Assembly: GCF_022811645.1 (NCBI RefSeq)
Contig: NZ_CP094534.1
Location: 2,294,001 to 2,358,000 of the forward strand
Source of the DNA: Hymenobacter monticola
Lineage (GTDB): Bacteria; Bacteroidota; Bacteroidia; Cytophagales; Hymenobacteraceae
Reading direction: 5' to 3'
Length of the DNA stretch: 64,000 nucleotides
Shown: piece by piece, positions 25,071 to 33,017 of the stretch
Numbering within the stretch: position 1 is the first letter of the stretch
How the letters are laid out: every line of letters starts with the position of its first letter
Translations under genes and position numbers: made by a program
The notes under the pieces: model-generated
Database searches by the model: none
The model's input: the letters and a program-made list of their open reading frames with translations, nothing else
What the model was told of the DNA's origin: nothing

Positions 25071-25532
25071 TTAAGCGGCTTTCGCTATCTGAGCGGGTCG
25101 ATTTTCCAACACCGGCGCGGCGGGGAAAGTTTGCCGTGAAGGCTCTTCATTCCAGCGCAAGATGCCTTTTTTGATGATGTAGAAGAAGCCGGCCAGCAGC
25201 AGCGTCATGAACACAATCATTTCGATGAAGCCGGCGCGGCCCAAGGCGCGGAAGTTCACGGCCCAGGGGTACATGAAGATAACCTCGACGTCGAAGAGCA
25301 CGAACACGATAGCCGTGAGAAAGTATTTCACCGAAATCGGGGTGCGGGCATTGCCGACGGATTCGATGCCGCACTCGAAGGCTTCGTTCTTCACCTGGCT
25401 GGTGCGCTTGGGGCCCACTAGGTGCGAAACGACCATGGCGAAGGCCACAAAAGCCAGGGCCAGACCGAATTGAATGACAATGGGAAGATAGTCGGAGGGC
25501 TGATAATTGGCAGCCGGCAGGGCTAGGTACAT
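25071..25532 (-). CDS. nuoA: NADH-quinone oxidoreductase subunit A
   Basis: 153-residue membrane subunit (ND3 homologue) with three helices. The family signature is [24 protein letters not shown] with the conserved Cys-Gly. The ATG at 25532 is preferred to a TTG three codons upstream. First gene of the nuo operon, with promoter boxes 45 bases upstream. The C-terminal tail is longer than usual. Confidence 0.95.
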   Translation of the reverse strand: MYLALPAANYQPSDYLPIVIQFGLALAFVAFAMVVSHLVGPKRTSQVKNEAFECGIESVGNARTPISVKYFLTAIVFVLFDVEVIFMYPWAVNFRALGRAGFIEMIVFMTLLLAGFFYIIKKGILRWNEEPSRQTFPAAPVLENRPAQIAKAA

Positions 25533-25576
25533 AGTGGTCAATTATATAGCATTCAGGCCTCACGGGCGCTGAAGGG

Positions 25577-25607
25577 CAAAGGTAGCGCCCACGGGGTTGG
25601 GGCGCAA
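25577..25607 (-). promoter_or_regulatory. Predicted promoter of the nuo operon
   Basis: On the minus strand: TTG (25607-25605), then 20 bases, then TACCTTTG (25584-25577). The -7 box ends 44 bases before the nuoA ATG. Confidence 0.6.
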
Positions 25608-25637
25608 TGTTGGCGGAGCTACCACGCCATTCAGACG

Positions 25638-25645
25638 TATATTTG
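25638..25645 (+). promoter_or_regulatory. -7 box of the Uma2 gene
   Basis: TATATTTG, matching TAnnTTTG, 18 bases before the ATG at 25664. A TTGG lies 24 bases upstream, a little far for a -33 box. The leader would be very short. Confidence 0.4.
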
Positions 25646-25663
25646 AAGGGTTAGCAACAAGAT

Positions 25664-26290
25664 ATGGGACAAGCCGAACCGCAGCCGCGCCGCTACACAG
25701 TGGAAGAATACCTCGCTATGGAAGAAAAGAGCGAGGTGCGCCATGAGTTTTTCGAAGGCGAAATCTTCGCCATGGCCGGCGCCGATATATCGCACAATCT
25801 AATTGGAGTCAATCTGGTCAGTGCTTTTAAGCAAAGCTTGCGGGGGAAATCCTGCCGGGCTTTGATGGAAGGCGTGCAGCTAGCCGTGCAGGAGGGCCGG
25901 CACTACACGTACCCCGACGTGATGATAACCTGCGACGCGGCCGACCAACAGGCCAAGCGCATCGTGAAGGCGCCGGTGCTGCTGATTGAAATTCTGTCGC
26001 CATCGACTTCAGAGTACGACCGTGGCCGGAAGTTCAATCAATACAAGCAGCTGCCCTCTCTGCAACATTACCTGCTGGTATCGCAAACGTCGTGGCTGGT
26101 GGAGTGGTACCGCCGCGAGCCGGGCAACATCTGGAGCTTCACGCCGCTGGTGGAAGCCGAAGATGCGCTCTTTATTCCCGACCTAAACATCAACCTGACC
26201 GTGGCCGAGATTTACGAGGGCACGGATGTGGCGCCGCTGCGGGTGGCCGAGGAGCCCATTGCTGCTTACGCCGGGCAGCGGCCACAATAA
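25664..26290 (+). CDS. Uma2 family (DUF820) endonuclease-like protein
   Basis: 208 residues with the PD-(D/E)XK-like core of Uma2 proteins: RYTVEEYLAMEE at the start, MEGVQLAV near 68, YPDVMITC (Asp85), and LIEILSPSTSEYDRGRKFNQY (Glu109). These are often cyanobacterial and Bacteroidota genes of unclear biological role, sometimes near mobile elements. Single gene, divergent from nuoA, with its own -7 box and terminator. Function beyond a nuclease fold is not established. Confidence 0.85.
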   Translation: MGQAEPQPRRYTVEEYLAMEEKSEVRHEFFEGEIFAMAGADISHNLIGVNLVSAFKQSLRGKSCRALMEGVQLAVQEGRHYTYPDVMITCDAADQQAKRIVKAPVLLIEILSPSTSEYDRGRKFNQYKQLPSLQHYLLVSQTSWLVEWYRREPGNIWSFTPLVEAEDALFIPDLNINLTVAEIYEGTDVAPLRVAEEPIAAYAGQRPQ

Positions 26291-26315
26291 AGCGCCTGAG
26301 CAAACCGAATAAATG

Positions 26316-26349
26316 AAAAAGGCCCGCATCGAGTGATGCGGGCCTTTTT
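26316..26349. terminator. Terminator between Uma2 and pruA
   Basis: Perfect 15-bp stem (26316-26330 with 26335-26349), loop GAGT, A-run left and T-run right; shared by convergent genes. Confidence 0.85.
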
Positions 26350-26351
26350 GC

Positions 26352-28016
26352 TTACAAGCCTTTGTCGCGGTTCAGGTCCTCGGCGGGCTCGGAGCCGAGG
26401 AAGGGGTAGCGGTAGTCGGTGACGGGCACGAAGGTTTCCTTGATGGCGCGGGGCGACACCCAGCGCAGCAGGTTCAGCATGGAGCCGGCCTTGTCGTTGG
26501 TGCCGGAGGCGCGGGCACCGCCGAAGGGCTGCTGGCCCACCACGGCGCCGGTGGGCTTGTCGTTGATGTAGAAGTTGCCGGCGGCGTGCACCAGCTTCTT
26601 CGAGGCCAGGTCGATGGCATATCGGTCTTGCGCGAATACGGCACCCGTGAGAGCGTAAGGCGAAGTGGTGTTCACCAGGTCCAGGGTTTCCTCAAATTGG
26701 TCGGCATCGTACACGAACACCGTCACCACGGGGCCGAATAGCTCCTCGCACATCGTCACGTACTTCGGGTCTTTGGCCAGAATGACGGTGGGTTCGATGA
26801 AATAGCCTTTCGACTTGTCGTAACCGCCGCCGGCAATGATTTCGGCGTTGGGGTCGGCTTTGGCGCCGTCGATGTACTTGGCCAGCTTGTCGAAGGAAAC
26901 TTCGCTGATGACGGCGTTGATGAAGTTGCCGAAGTCTTCCACGTCACCCATTTTGAAGGAGGCTAGGTCTTCCTTTACGTAGCCCAGGATTTCATCGGCC
27001 AGGTTGGAAGGCAGGTACACGCGCGAGGCGGCCGAGCATTTCTGGCCTTGGTACTCGAAGGCGCCGCGGGTGATGCCCACGGCTACGGCTTTGGCGTGGG
27101 CCGAGCGGTGGGCGAGGATGAAGTCTTTGCCGCCGGTTTCGCCCACAATGCGCGGGTAGGACTTGTAGTTGGAAATGTTCTGGCCGATGGTTTTCCAGAT
27201 GCCGTTGAACACGCCCGTGGAGCCGGTGAAGTGAATGCCGGCAAAGTCGCGGTGCGAGAAAATGACGTCGCCGGCCGTGGGGCCGTCCACGTACACCAGG
27301 TTGATGACGCCATCGGGCACGCCGGCTTCCTTGAACAGCTCCATCAGCACCTGGGCCGAGTAAATCTGGGTGTTGGCGGGTTTCCACACCACCACGTTGC
27401 CCATCATGGCCGCCGAGGAGGGCAGGTTGCCGGCGATAGATGTGAAGTTGAACGGCGTGAGGGCAAACACGAAGCCTTCCAGCGGGCGCTGCTCCAAGCG
27501 GTTCCACATGCCGGGCAGGCTCTCGGGCTGCTGCTTGAAGATTTCCTGCATGAAGTACACGTTGAAGCGGAAGAAATCAATCAGCTCGCAGGCGGCGTCG
27601 ATTTCGGCCTGGAAGGCATTTTTGCTCTGGCCCAGCATGGTGGCCGCGTTGATGCGGGCGCGGTAGGGGCCGGCCAGCAGGTCGGCGGCTTTGAGAAACA
27701 CGGCGGCGCGGTGCTCCCAAGGCAGCTCGGCCCAGGCGGTGCGGGCGGCCAAAGCAGCCTCAATGGCCAGCGTTACGTGGCTGGCGTCGCCCATGTGGAA
27801 GTGGCCGATGGTGCGCTGGTGGTCGTGGGGAGGGCTGATGCGCTCCATCTTGCCGGTGCGCACCTTCTGGCCGCCGATGTACATGGGAATATCGAGCTCC
27901 AGCCCGCGCAGGCTTTTGAGCTGCTGCTGCAGCTCCAACCGCTCTTTGGAGCCGGGCGCGTAGCCTTTGACGGGTTCGTTGATGGGAACGGGGACGTTGA
28001 AAAAGCCGGTGGCCAT
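26352..28016 (-). CDS. pruA: L-glutamate gamma-semialdehyde dehydrogenase
   Basis: 554-residue aldehyde dehydrogenase that oxidises glutamate semialdehyde/pyrroline-5-carboxylate to glutamate with NAD(P)+, the second step of proline use. Catalytic Cys327 (EYQGQKCSAAS) and Glu293 (VGETGGKD) are present; the NAD-binding FTGSTGVF and the N-terminal EPVKGYAPGSKER match the PruA branch. The ATG at 28016 is used; the upstream extension lacks homology. No proline dehydrogenase gene lies nearby, so the pathway is split between loci. Confidence 0.93.
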   Translation of the reverse strand: MATGFFNVPVPINEPVKGYAPGSKERLELQQQLKSLRGLELDIPMYIGGQKVRTGKMERISPPHDHQRTIGHFHMGDASHVTLAIEAALAARTAWAELPWEHRAAVFLKAADLLAGPYRARINAATMLGQSKNAFQAEIDAACELIDFFRFNVYFMQEIFKQQPESLPGMWNRLEQRPLEGFVFALTPFNFTSIAGNLPSSAAMMGNVVVWKPANTQIYSAQVLMELFKEAGVPDGVINLVYVDGPTAGDVIFSHRDFAGIHFTGSTGVFNGIWKTIGQNISNYKSYPRIVGETGGKDFILAHRSAHAKAVAVGITRGAFEYQGQKCSAASRVYLPSNLADEILGYVKEDLASFKMGDVEDFGNFINAVISEVSFDKLAKYIDGAKADPNAEIIAGGGYDKSKGYFIEPTVILAKDPKYVTMCEELFGPVVTVFVYDADQFEETLDLVNTTSPYALTGAVFAQDRYAIDLASKKLVHAAGNFYINDKPTGAVVGQQPFGGARASGTNDKAGSMLNLLRWVSPRAIKETFVPVTDYRYPFLGSEPAEDLNRDKGL

Positions 28017-28062
28017 AGGGTTTCGGGTTAGGTTTTGGGGGAAGGGTTGGGGTGGGAGAGGG

Positions 28063-28070
28063 CAAAGGTA
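28063..28070 (-). promoter_or_regulatory. -7 box of pruA
   Basis: TACCTTTG on the minus strand, 46 bases before the pruA ATG. No -33 TTTG at the usual spacing. Confidence 0.45.
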
Positions 28071-28124
28071 GCAGTCAGGAGAGACTGCACTTTCTGTATA
28101 AGAATTGATGTCTACAGGCGTCAA

Positions 28125-28577
28125 TTAGTTTGGGAGATACCCGTCGCGCCGCCGATTACGCCAAGCTCGATTCGAGGTTATTCCGTCATACATAAGCATG
28201 AGGGTAACTAAAGTCACTGCGAGTAACTTACCGTTGTAGATTGATTCAGTAGATAAAATAGCGCGTTTCGGGTCGTCGACGTAGTACACTTTCGTTTGTT
28301 GGCCTACAGCAAAGTTTTCGATGCTTGAATCCGTCTGAACTCTTGCGTAAAGTGTTTGACCCTGTGCGTGTTGGTACTTGACAATCATATAGCTAATGCC
28401 GCTCCTATTAGCTTTCCCATTGTATAGTTTTTGATGAATGTATGCTTGCGCAGCGGCGCCATGAAGCATTTGCCAATTCTGCACGACAACTTCAAGCAGT
28501 CCAAGCATCAAGAGAACCGAAACCGGCAGCAATAGCCAAGCCCGAAGCCAAAGTCCTATGCTTTTTAATTGAAGCAT
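28125..28577 (-). CDS. DUF3592-like membrane protein
   Basis: 150 residues. An N-terminal membrane helix (LWLRAWLLLPVSVLLMLGLLEVVV), a beta-rich soluble part (SYMIVKYQHAQGQTLYARVQ ... GQQTKVYYVDDPKRAIL) and a second helix near 118-135 follow the DUF3592 layout, including the VYYVDDP signature. Function unknown. It is more A+T-rich than the neighbouring genes. It lies between pruA and the P-loop kinase gene, all on the minus strand. Confidence 0.6.
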   Translation of the reverse strand: MLQLKSIGLWLRAWLLLPVSVLLMLGLLEVVVQNWQMLHGAAAQAYIHQKLYNGKANRSGISYMIVKYQHAQGQTLYARVQTDSSIENFAVGQQTKVYYVDDPKRAILSTESIYNGKLLAVTLVTLMLMYDGITSNRAWRNRRRDGYLPN

Positions 28578-28600
28578 GTGTTCATCAAAAAGTCAGAGTA

Positions 28601-29149
28601 TCACAGCCGCTCCAGCAGCGCCCGCACCTGCCGCGTCAGGTCCTCGCGCGAGCCGGTGTTGTGCAGCACACCATCGAAATGTGGGTAGTCGTCCATAGCG
28701 GTTTCGCTAGGGTGGTTGTCGTCGCGGGTGCCGTCGCCGCGCTGGTGCAGCGGGTCGCCTTCCACGCGCAGCATCAGGCCGCCGCGGGCCCGGATGGGGT
28801 CGGCCTCGTTGGCGAAGCGCACATCGGGCACCAGCACGAAGGCATCGCCCGGCAGGCCGGCAAAAAAGGCATCAACCCACACCAGCGGTTCCCAGGCGCG
28901 CAGGGCGCTGCCCACCTGCTGCAGCATCTCGCCCCGCGTGCGGCGGAAGGTGGGCACCAACTCGGCCTTGCCGCGCTGGGTGTAGTAGGGCGCCACGTCC
29001 TCGCCGGTGAGGGCGGCGCACACCGATTTAATCGAGTCGCCAAAAGAGCGAATTTGCCACTGGCGCTCGGGCTGCAGCTGTTGCAGGATGCGGGCTACGG
29101 TGTCTTTGCCGCTGCCGCGGCGGCCAGAGAGGCCAATTAAGTGAATCAT
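28601..29149 (-). CDS. P-loop deoxynucleoside monophosphate kinase-like protein
   Basis: 182 residues. It has Walker A at GLSGRRGSGKDT (residues 6-17), a nucleotide-kinase core with FRRTRGEMLQQVGSALR and VLVPDVRFANEAD, and C-terminal Arg-rich ends. The pattern matches dNMP kinases of phage origin and related cellular AAA_18 proteins, which phosphorylate dNMPs to dNDPs. No other phage gene is nearby. The assignment rests on Walker A and general pattern; a different small-molecule kinase is possible. Confidence 0.65.
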   Translation of the reverse strand: MIHLIGLSGRRGSGKDTVARILQQLQPERQWQIRSFGDSIKSVCAALTGEDVAPYYTQRGKAELVPTFRRTRGEMLQQVGSALRAWEPLVWVDAFFAGLPGDAFVLVPDVRFANEADPIRARGGLMLRVEGDPLHQRGDGTRDDNHPSETAMDDYPHFDGVLHNTGSREDLTRQVRALLERL

Positions 29150-29150
29150 G

Positions 29151-29246
29151 TTGGTGCTTGGTTGTTGGTGCCCGGTGCTTGGTCATTGAAGGGCCTGGGC
29201 TACTCAGCTACAAACCAAGCGCCAGGCACCAACAACCAAGCACCAA
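29151..29246. repeat. Low-complexity inverted repeat (GTTGGTGCTTGG type)
   Basis: Arms 29151-29182 and 29215-29246 (32 bases each) are reverse complements with two mismatches, around a 32-base centre. The arm is a string of TTGGTGCTTGG/GTTGTTGG words. It lies between the kinase-like gene and the HAD gene. Confidence 0.85.
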
Positions 29247-29939
29247 TCACAAAAACGCCTTCAACTCGCTCAGGCAGCTGATTTCGTGCGTGGTTTGGGC
29301 AAAGTGGCGGCGCTTCTCGGGGTTGAAATACACTTGGTCGATACCAGCGTTGTAGGCGCCCAATACGTCGCATTCGAGGTTGTCGCCAATCATGAGGCTT
29401 TCAGCGGCCGCGGCGCCGGTGTGGGCCAGCGCGTGCTGAAACATGCGCGGGTCGGGCTTGAGGTGGCCGCTGTGCTCGGAGGTGATGAGCGACTCGAAGT
29501 ACTGCGTCAGGTTTGATGAGGCCAGCTTGATGGCTTGAATATCGTTGAAGCCATTGGTGATGAGGTGCAGCCGGTACTTGGGTTTCAGGTAGTCGAGCAC
29601 CTCGTGGGTATAGGGAAACACGGCCGATTTCAGCGGCAGCAAGTCGGTGAATTCGGTTGAGATGCTGGCGGGCACCTGGTCTTCGGGCACACCCAGCTTG
29701 TCAAAGGTGCGCGCAAACCGCACCTCGCGCAGCTGCGTCTGCGAAATTTTGCCGGCCTGGTACATGCGCCACAGCGCGTGGTTGACGTCACTGTACACCT
29801 GAATGAACTGCGCCGCCGAAAACGTCCCGAAACGCGCAAAATCGTGCTGCATATACAGCGTGTGCAGCGTGTCGTGGGCATTTTTCTCAAAATCCCACAG
29901 CGTGTGGTCGAGGTCGAAGAAGAGGTGGCGGTATTTCAT
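29247..29939 (-). CDS. HAD phosphatase, YjjG family
   Basis: 230 residues from the ATG at 29939. HAD motif I is FFDLDHTLWDF at residues 6-16, motif II LITNGF near 115, motif III lysine near 150 (HLKPDPRMF), motif IV GDNLECDVLGA near 180. YjjG-type enzymes remove phosphate from pyrimidine nucleotides and noncanonical dNMPs. The neighbouring dNMP-kinase-like gene makes a nucleotide role plausible. The upstream frame extension is discarded. Confidence 0.85.
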   Translation of the reverse strand: MKYRHLFFDLDHTLWDFEKNAHDTLHTLYMQHDFARFGTFSAAQFIQVYSDVNHALWRMYQAGKISQTQLREVRFARTFDKLGVPEDQVPASISTEFTDLLPLKSAVFPYTHEVLDYLKPKYRLHLITNGFNDIQAIKLASSNLTQYFESLITSEHSGHLKPDPRMFQHALAHTGAAAAESLMIGDNLECDVLGAYNAGIDQVYFNPEKRRHFAQTTHEISCLSELKAFL

Positions 29940-29950
29940 TCTGGATATGG

Positions 29951-30010
29951 GTTGTTGGGCGTCAGCTGTTAGGCAGGTACGAAAGGCCATTGGTGCTGAC
30001 AACCGACAAC
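29951..30010. repeat. Short low-complexity inverted repeat
   Basis: GTTGTTGGGCGTCAGC on the left (from 29951) and GCTGACAACCGACAAC on the right, in the gap between the HAD and UbiA genes. A weaker member of the palindrome family. Confidence 0.45.
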
Positions 30011-30022
30011 CAGCGACTAAAA

Positions 30023-30955
30023 TTACACCGAACCCGCCAGCGCCATGCTGAGCACGCCCGCCAGCATAATGCCCTTGCACAGCGTGCTGAGCGTATGAAA
30101 ATGCCGCCGCCGGTCGGCCCGCAGCAGGAGGCGCGCCAGCTGGGCCAGGGGCAGCAACACCAGCAGCGCCAGCCAGGTGCCCAGCGGCCAGTGCCCGCTG
30201 CTAAACAAGCGCGCCGTGGCGCCCAGCGTGAGCAGGGCCAGGCAGGCCAAGAAGAAGCCCGTCACCCATTTGGTGCGGGCCACGCCCCAAACGAGCGGCA
30301 GCGTGCGGCAGCCGTGCTGGGCGTCGCCGCGCATGTCTTCGATGTCTTTCACAATCTCGCGCACCATGGTGAGCAGGAAAGCAGCCAGCGCGTAGGGCCA
30401 CACCACGCTGTGGGTTTCGTGGTGCGCCAGCTGCCACTGCAGTTCCGGCAGCAGCACCAGCGCCGCCGTGAGCGTGGCAATGCTGGCGTTGCCCACCAGC
30501 GCCACCCGCTTGAACCGCGCCGAGTAGCCCCACAGCAGCAGCGCCGTGCCCAGCGTGACGAGGCCCAGCACCGGGTGCAGCCAGCCAGCCAGCAGCACCC
30601 CGGTGCCGCTGAGCAGCATGTGGGCCAGCATGGCCTTGCGGCGGTTCACCACGCGGCCCACCACCAGCCGGTCGGGCCGGTTGATGGCGTCTATTTTGAC
30701 GTCGTAGTAATCGTTGATGATGTAGCCGGCCGCGGCCACCAGCAGGGCCGACAGCACCAGCGCTCCGAAGCGCGCATCCAGCAACGACGCGCGCAGCGGC
30801 GCCCCGGGCAGCAGCAAGCCCGCCCGCACCAGCACCATGCACAGCAGCATAATGAGCAGGTTGGGCCAGCGCACCAGCGTGGGCAGGGCCGTGCGCAGCC
30901 GCTCTGGCGCGGGCGGGGCAGCGGCAGACGGCGGCTTGGGTGAGGGCGAGTTCAT
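30023..30955 (-). CDS. UbiA-family prenyltransferase
   Basis: 310-residue polytopic membrane protein with about nine helices and both Asp-rich motifs: NDYYDVKIDAINRPDR (near residue 95) and DIEDMRGDAQHGCRTLP (near 210). The PDR-type motif and lack of a quinone-specific head fit the geranylgeranylglycerol-phosphate synthase-like or generic UbiA branch found in Bacteroidota. Start at the ATG 30955. It could make a prenylated lipid or quinone; the substrate is not certain. Confidence 0.85.
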   Translation of the reverse strand: MNSPSPKPPSAAAPPAPERLRTALPTLVRWPNLLIMLLCMVLVRAGLLLPGAPLRASLLDARFGALVLSALLVAAAGYIINDYYDVKIDAINRPDRLVVGRVVNRRKAMLAHMLLSGTGVLLAGWLHPVLGLVTLGTALLLWGYSARFKRVALVGNASIATLTAALVLLPELQWQLAHHETHSVVWPYALAAFLLTMVREIVKDIEDMRGDAQHGCRTLPLVWGVARTKWVTGFFLACLALLTLGATARLFSSGHWPLGTWLALLVLLPLAQLARLLLRADRRRHFHTLSTLCKGIMLAGVLSMALAGSV

Positions 30956-31028
30956 GGGTGGGGCGGCGTGGTGCAAAGGTCGGAGAAACCAACGGCCCCG
31001 CGCCACGGCGGCCGCGCCGGGCAACAAA

Positions 31029-31056
31029 AAAGCTTCTCCGAGACGGGAGAAGCTTT
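31029..31056 (-). terminator. Terminator of the cold-shock gene
   Basis: 11-bp stem (31029-31039 with 31046-31056), six-base loop, T-run on the minus strand. Confidence 0.75.
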
Positions 31057-31094
31057 CTGGGCGGCAGATGCCGCTGGGGTTTAGGCGAGGTAGC

Positions 31095-31289
31095 TCAGAT
31101 TTTGCGCACGTTCACGGCGTTGATGCCCTTGCGGCCTTCCTGTGTTTCGAATTCCACCCGGTCGTTTTGCTGCACCGTGAGGCCGTTGAGGCCGGTTACG
31201 TGAACGAAGAAGTCCTGTTTGGTTTCGTCGTCGGTGACGAAGCCGTACCCTTTGGCCTCGTTAAAAAATTTGATGGTGCCGGTTTTCAT
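31095..31289 (-). CDS. Cold-shock protein (CspA family)
   Basis: 64-residue OB-fold RNA-binding protein. RNP1 is KGYGFVT and RNP2 DFFVHV; the start MKTGTIKFFNEAKGYGFV is typical. The 146-base leader back to the iscX stop is G+C-rich with two small hairpins (GGGGTGGCACACCCC near 31360; GGCCCGGGG/CCGGGCCCC near 31400), which could be a thermosensitive 5' leader, but this is inference. Confidence 0.93.
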   Translation of the reverse strand: MKTGTIKFFNEAKGYGFVTDDETKQDFFVHVTGLNGLTVQQNDRVEFETQEGRKGINAVNVRKI

Positions 31290-31435
31290 GCAAAAACAAC
31301 TAAAAATGGAAAGGTGAAACAACTGCCGGGTAAAGGCGACGGCAAGGCCTGGAATGGGGTGGCACACCCCGTTCAGGGCAACTTACGCGGGAAAGCGGCC
31401 CGGGGTTGGCACCGGGCCCCAGGCGGGGCCGTGGG

Positions 31436-31672
31436 CTATTGGTTATCGCGCCATTCGTACACCCACTTGGCCTGGATTTGCTCCAGGTGGCCTTCGTTGG
31501 CCTGCTCGCGGGTGCCCTCAAAATTGTCGAGGCTCAGCACCCAGTCAATCAGGTCGGTGAAGCGGATGCGGTAGATTTTGGCCTCGGTGAAGTCGTCGCC
31601 GAACTTCTCGTAGAGCGCCATGGCAATGTCCTCGTGGTCGGCCCAGTGCATGGGCGGCTCAAAGTGGTTCAT
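31436..31672 (-). CDS. iscX: Fe-S assembly protein IscX
   Basis: 78-residue acidic protein of the YfhJ/IscX family that binds IscS and iron. Family words are present: WADHEDIAMALYEKF, VRFTDL-like IRFTDLIDWVLSLDNF, and GHLEQIQAKWVYEW. Start at 31672; the frame upstream runs into a palindrome. It sits in the same direction as the ferredoxin gene (31815-32150), as in isc clusters, but other isc genes are absent here. Confidence 0.8.
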   Translation of the reverse strand: MNHFEPPMHWADHEDIAMALYEKFGDDFTEAKIYRIRFTDLIDWVLSLDNFEGTREQANEGHLEQIQAKWVYEWRDNQ

Positions 31673-31681
31673 TTCAGAAGG

Positions 31682-31807
31682 GTTGAGTTTTGAGGGTTGA
31701 ATGTTGAATGATAAGATGAGTGAGCAGCTATTGAACTCGACGAGTTGCTTCGTAGTCAAAGTGACGAGAGCAAGCCATTGAACCCTCAAAACTCAACATT
31801 CAACACT
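31682..31807. repeat. Low-complexity inverted repeat (GTTGAGTTTTGAGGG type)
   Basis: Left arm 31682-31703 (GTTGAGTTTTGAGGGTTGAA) and right arm 31776-31797 (CATTGAACCCTCAAAACTCA); one mismatch over 22 bases, with repeated TTGAATG words beyond. It separates iscX and the ferredoxin gene. Confidence 0.8.
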
Positions 31808-31814
31808 TCCAGAA

Positions 31815-32150
31815 TTAGTGTCCCAAAAAGTGTTGGGGCGGGATGGTGACGACCAGCTGCATGTCCTTGTCTACCACGCACTGGCAGGCCAGGCGGGAGT
31901 TGATGCGCGGGTTTTCGGCGCGGTCGATGAAGTCTTCTTCCTTGTCCGAAATCTCGGGCAGGTCGTCGCCGCCGGTATTCACGTAGATGTGGCAGGTGCT
32001 GCAGCCGCACACGCCGCCGCAGTTGTGCTGCAGCTGAATGCCGTTGTTGAGGGCCACGTCGAGCACCGATTCGCCGGCGGCCGCCACGTGGGTTTGGGCC
32101 GGCTGGCCGTCGCTGAACTGGAAGGTGATGGTGGTGGCAGGAACAGACAA
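31815..32150 (-). CDS. fdx: 2Fe-2S ferredoxin, adrenodoxin type
   Basis: 111-residue electron carrier. Cysteine pattern C-x5-C-x2-C (HNCGGVCGCSTC) with the last Cys in RLACQCVV; IYVNTGGDDLPEISDKEED is the acidic partner-binding stretch. There is no ATG; the TTG at 32150 is the likely start. The strong promoter at 32194-32224 lies 44 bases upstream. With iscX nearby, a role in Fe-S assembly is likely. Confidence 0.88.
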   Translation of the reverse strand: MSVPATTITFQFSDGQPAQTHVAAAGESVLDVALNNGIQLQHNCGGVCGCSTCHIYVNTGGDDLPEISDKEEDFIDRAENPRINSRLACQCVVDKDMQLVVTIPPQHFLGH

Positions 32151-32193
32151 AACAGGAAACTTATAAGTCGAAAAAACACGGCGTTTGCAGCCG

Positions 32194-32224
32194 CAAAGGT
32201 ACTCCGCCCGGCCCCGGCATCAAA
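32194..32224 (-). promoter_or_regulatory. Predicted promoter of the ferredoxin gene
   Basis: Minus strand: TTTG (32224-32221), exactly 19 bases, TACCTTTG (32201-32194), the best promoter match in the window. The -33 box overlaps the stop codon of the upstream DUF2520 gene. Confidence 0.7.
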
Positions 32225-33017
32225 GCTGCGCCTGAATGCTGGCCGTGAGCTGCGCGTAGAGCGTCTGCCAGGCCGGGTGCGCCGCCAGCGCCGCCGTGTG
32301 GGCGGCCAGCGTGGGTGCGTCGCGCCGCACGGCCGGCCCGGTTTGCACCGTGAAGGGCGGGTGGGCGAGGGCTTTGTCCACGGTTTCGCGCACCAGCGGG
32401 GCCAGCAATTCCGGCGGCAAGGCGGCTTCGGCCAGCAGAGCATCGGCAATGCCCAACAGGTGGTTGGTGAAATTGTTGGCAAACACCGCCGCTACGTGCA
32501 GCTTCAGCCGCTGGGCCGAGTCGAGCCGGCGCACGTGCCGGCTGAGGCTGTGGGCCAGTTGCAGCAAGGTGGCTTCCGAAGCTGCGTCACCGGCTTCCAC
32601 GCACAGCGGCACGGTGGGCCAGTCGATGTCCCGGCCGGGGCTGAAGGTTTGCAGCGGATACAGCACCCCGCCCCGCACGGCCGGCTGCGCCTCAAAAACC
32701 GATAGCGGCAGTGCCCCAGCCAAATGCACCACCAGCGCGCCCGCGGGCCAGGCGGCGGCGGCCAGCAGGGGTGCCACGGCGGCGTCGGGCACGGCCAGCA
32801 GGTACACATCGGCCGGCGGCAGGGGAGGAGTGAGGGCGGGCAGCACCAGCGTCCCGGGCAGCGGGGCCGCCAGCGCCTGGGCGGGCGCCAGGCGGCGGTT
32901 CCAGACAAAAACGACCTGATGGCCGGCGGCTACCAGCGCCGGGGCCAGGTGGCGGGCCACCCGTCCGGCACCGAAGATGCCGATGCGCAGAACAGGAACA
33001 GATGCGGATGTTTCCAA
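32220..33017 (-). CDS. Rossmann-fold DUF2520 protein
   Basis: 265 residues. N-terminal NAD(P)-binding Rossmann domain with GIFGAGRVARHLAPAL (near residue 13) and an NRR after strand beta-2; C-terminal all-helical DUF2520 domain (LKLHVAAVFANNFTNHLLGIADALL near 170). It resembles F420-dependent or pyrroline-carboxylate-reductase-like oxidoreductases of unknown substrate. The ferredoxin promoter is embedded in its stop codon. Confidence 0.8.
   Translation of the reverse strand: METSASVPVLRIGIFGAGRVARHLAPALVAAGHQVVFVWNRRLAPAQALAAPLPGTLVLPALTPPLPPADVYLLAVPDAAVAPLLAAAAWPAGALVVHLAGALPLSVFEAQPAVRGGVLYPLQTFSPGRDIDWPTVPLCVEAGDAASEATLLQLAHSLSRHVRRLDSAQRLKLHVAAVFANNFTNHLLGIADALLAEAALPPELLAPLVRETVDKALAHPPFTVQTGPAVRRDAPTLAAHTAALAAHPAWQTLYAQLTASIQAQL

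Noticed and set aside
28017..28124. N-terminal extension of pruA to 28124
   Set aside because: The first 36 residues have no homology and include the -7 box region; ATG at 28016 gives the standard N-terminus.
28601..29149. Prophage remnant around the dNMP-kinase-like gene
   Set aside because: No integrase, capsid, tail, or att-like direct repeats nearby; neighbours are ordinary metabolic genes.
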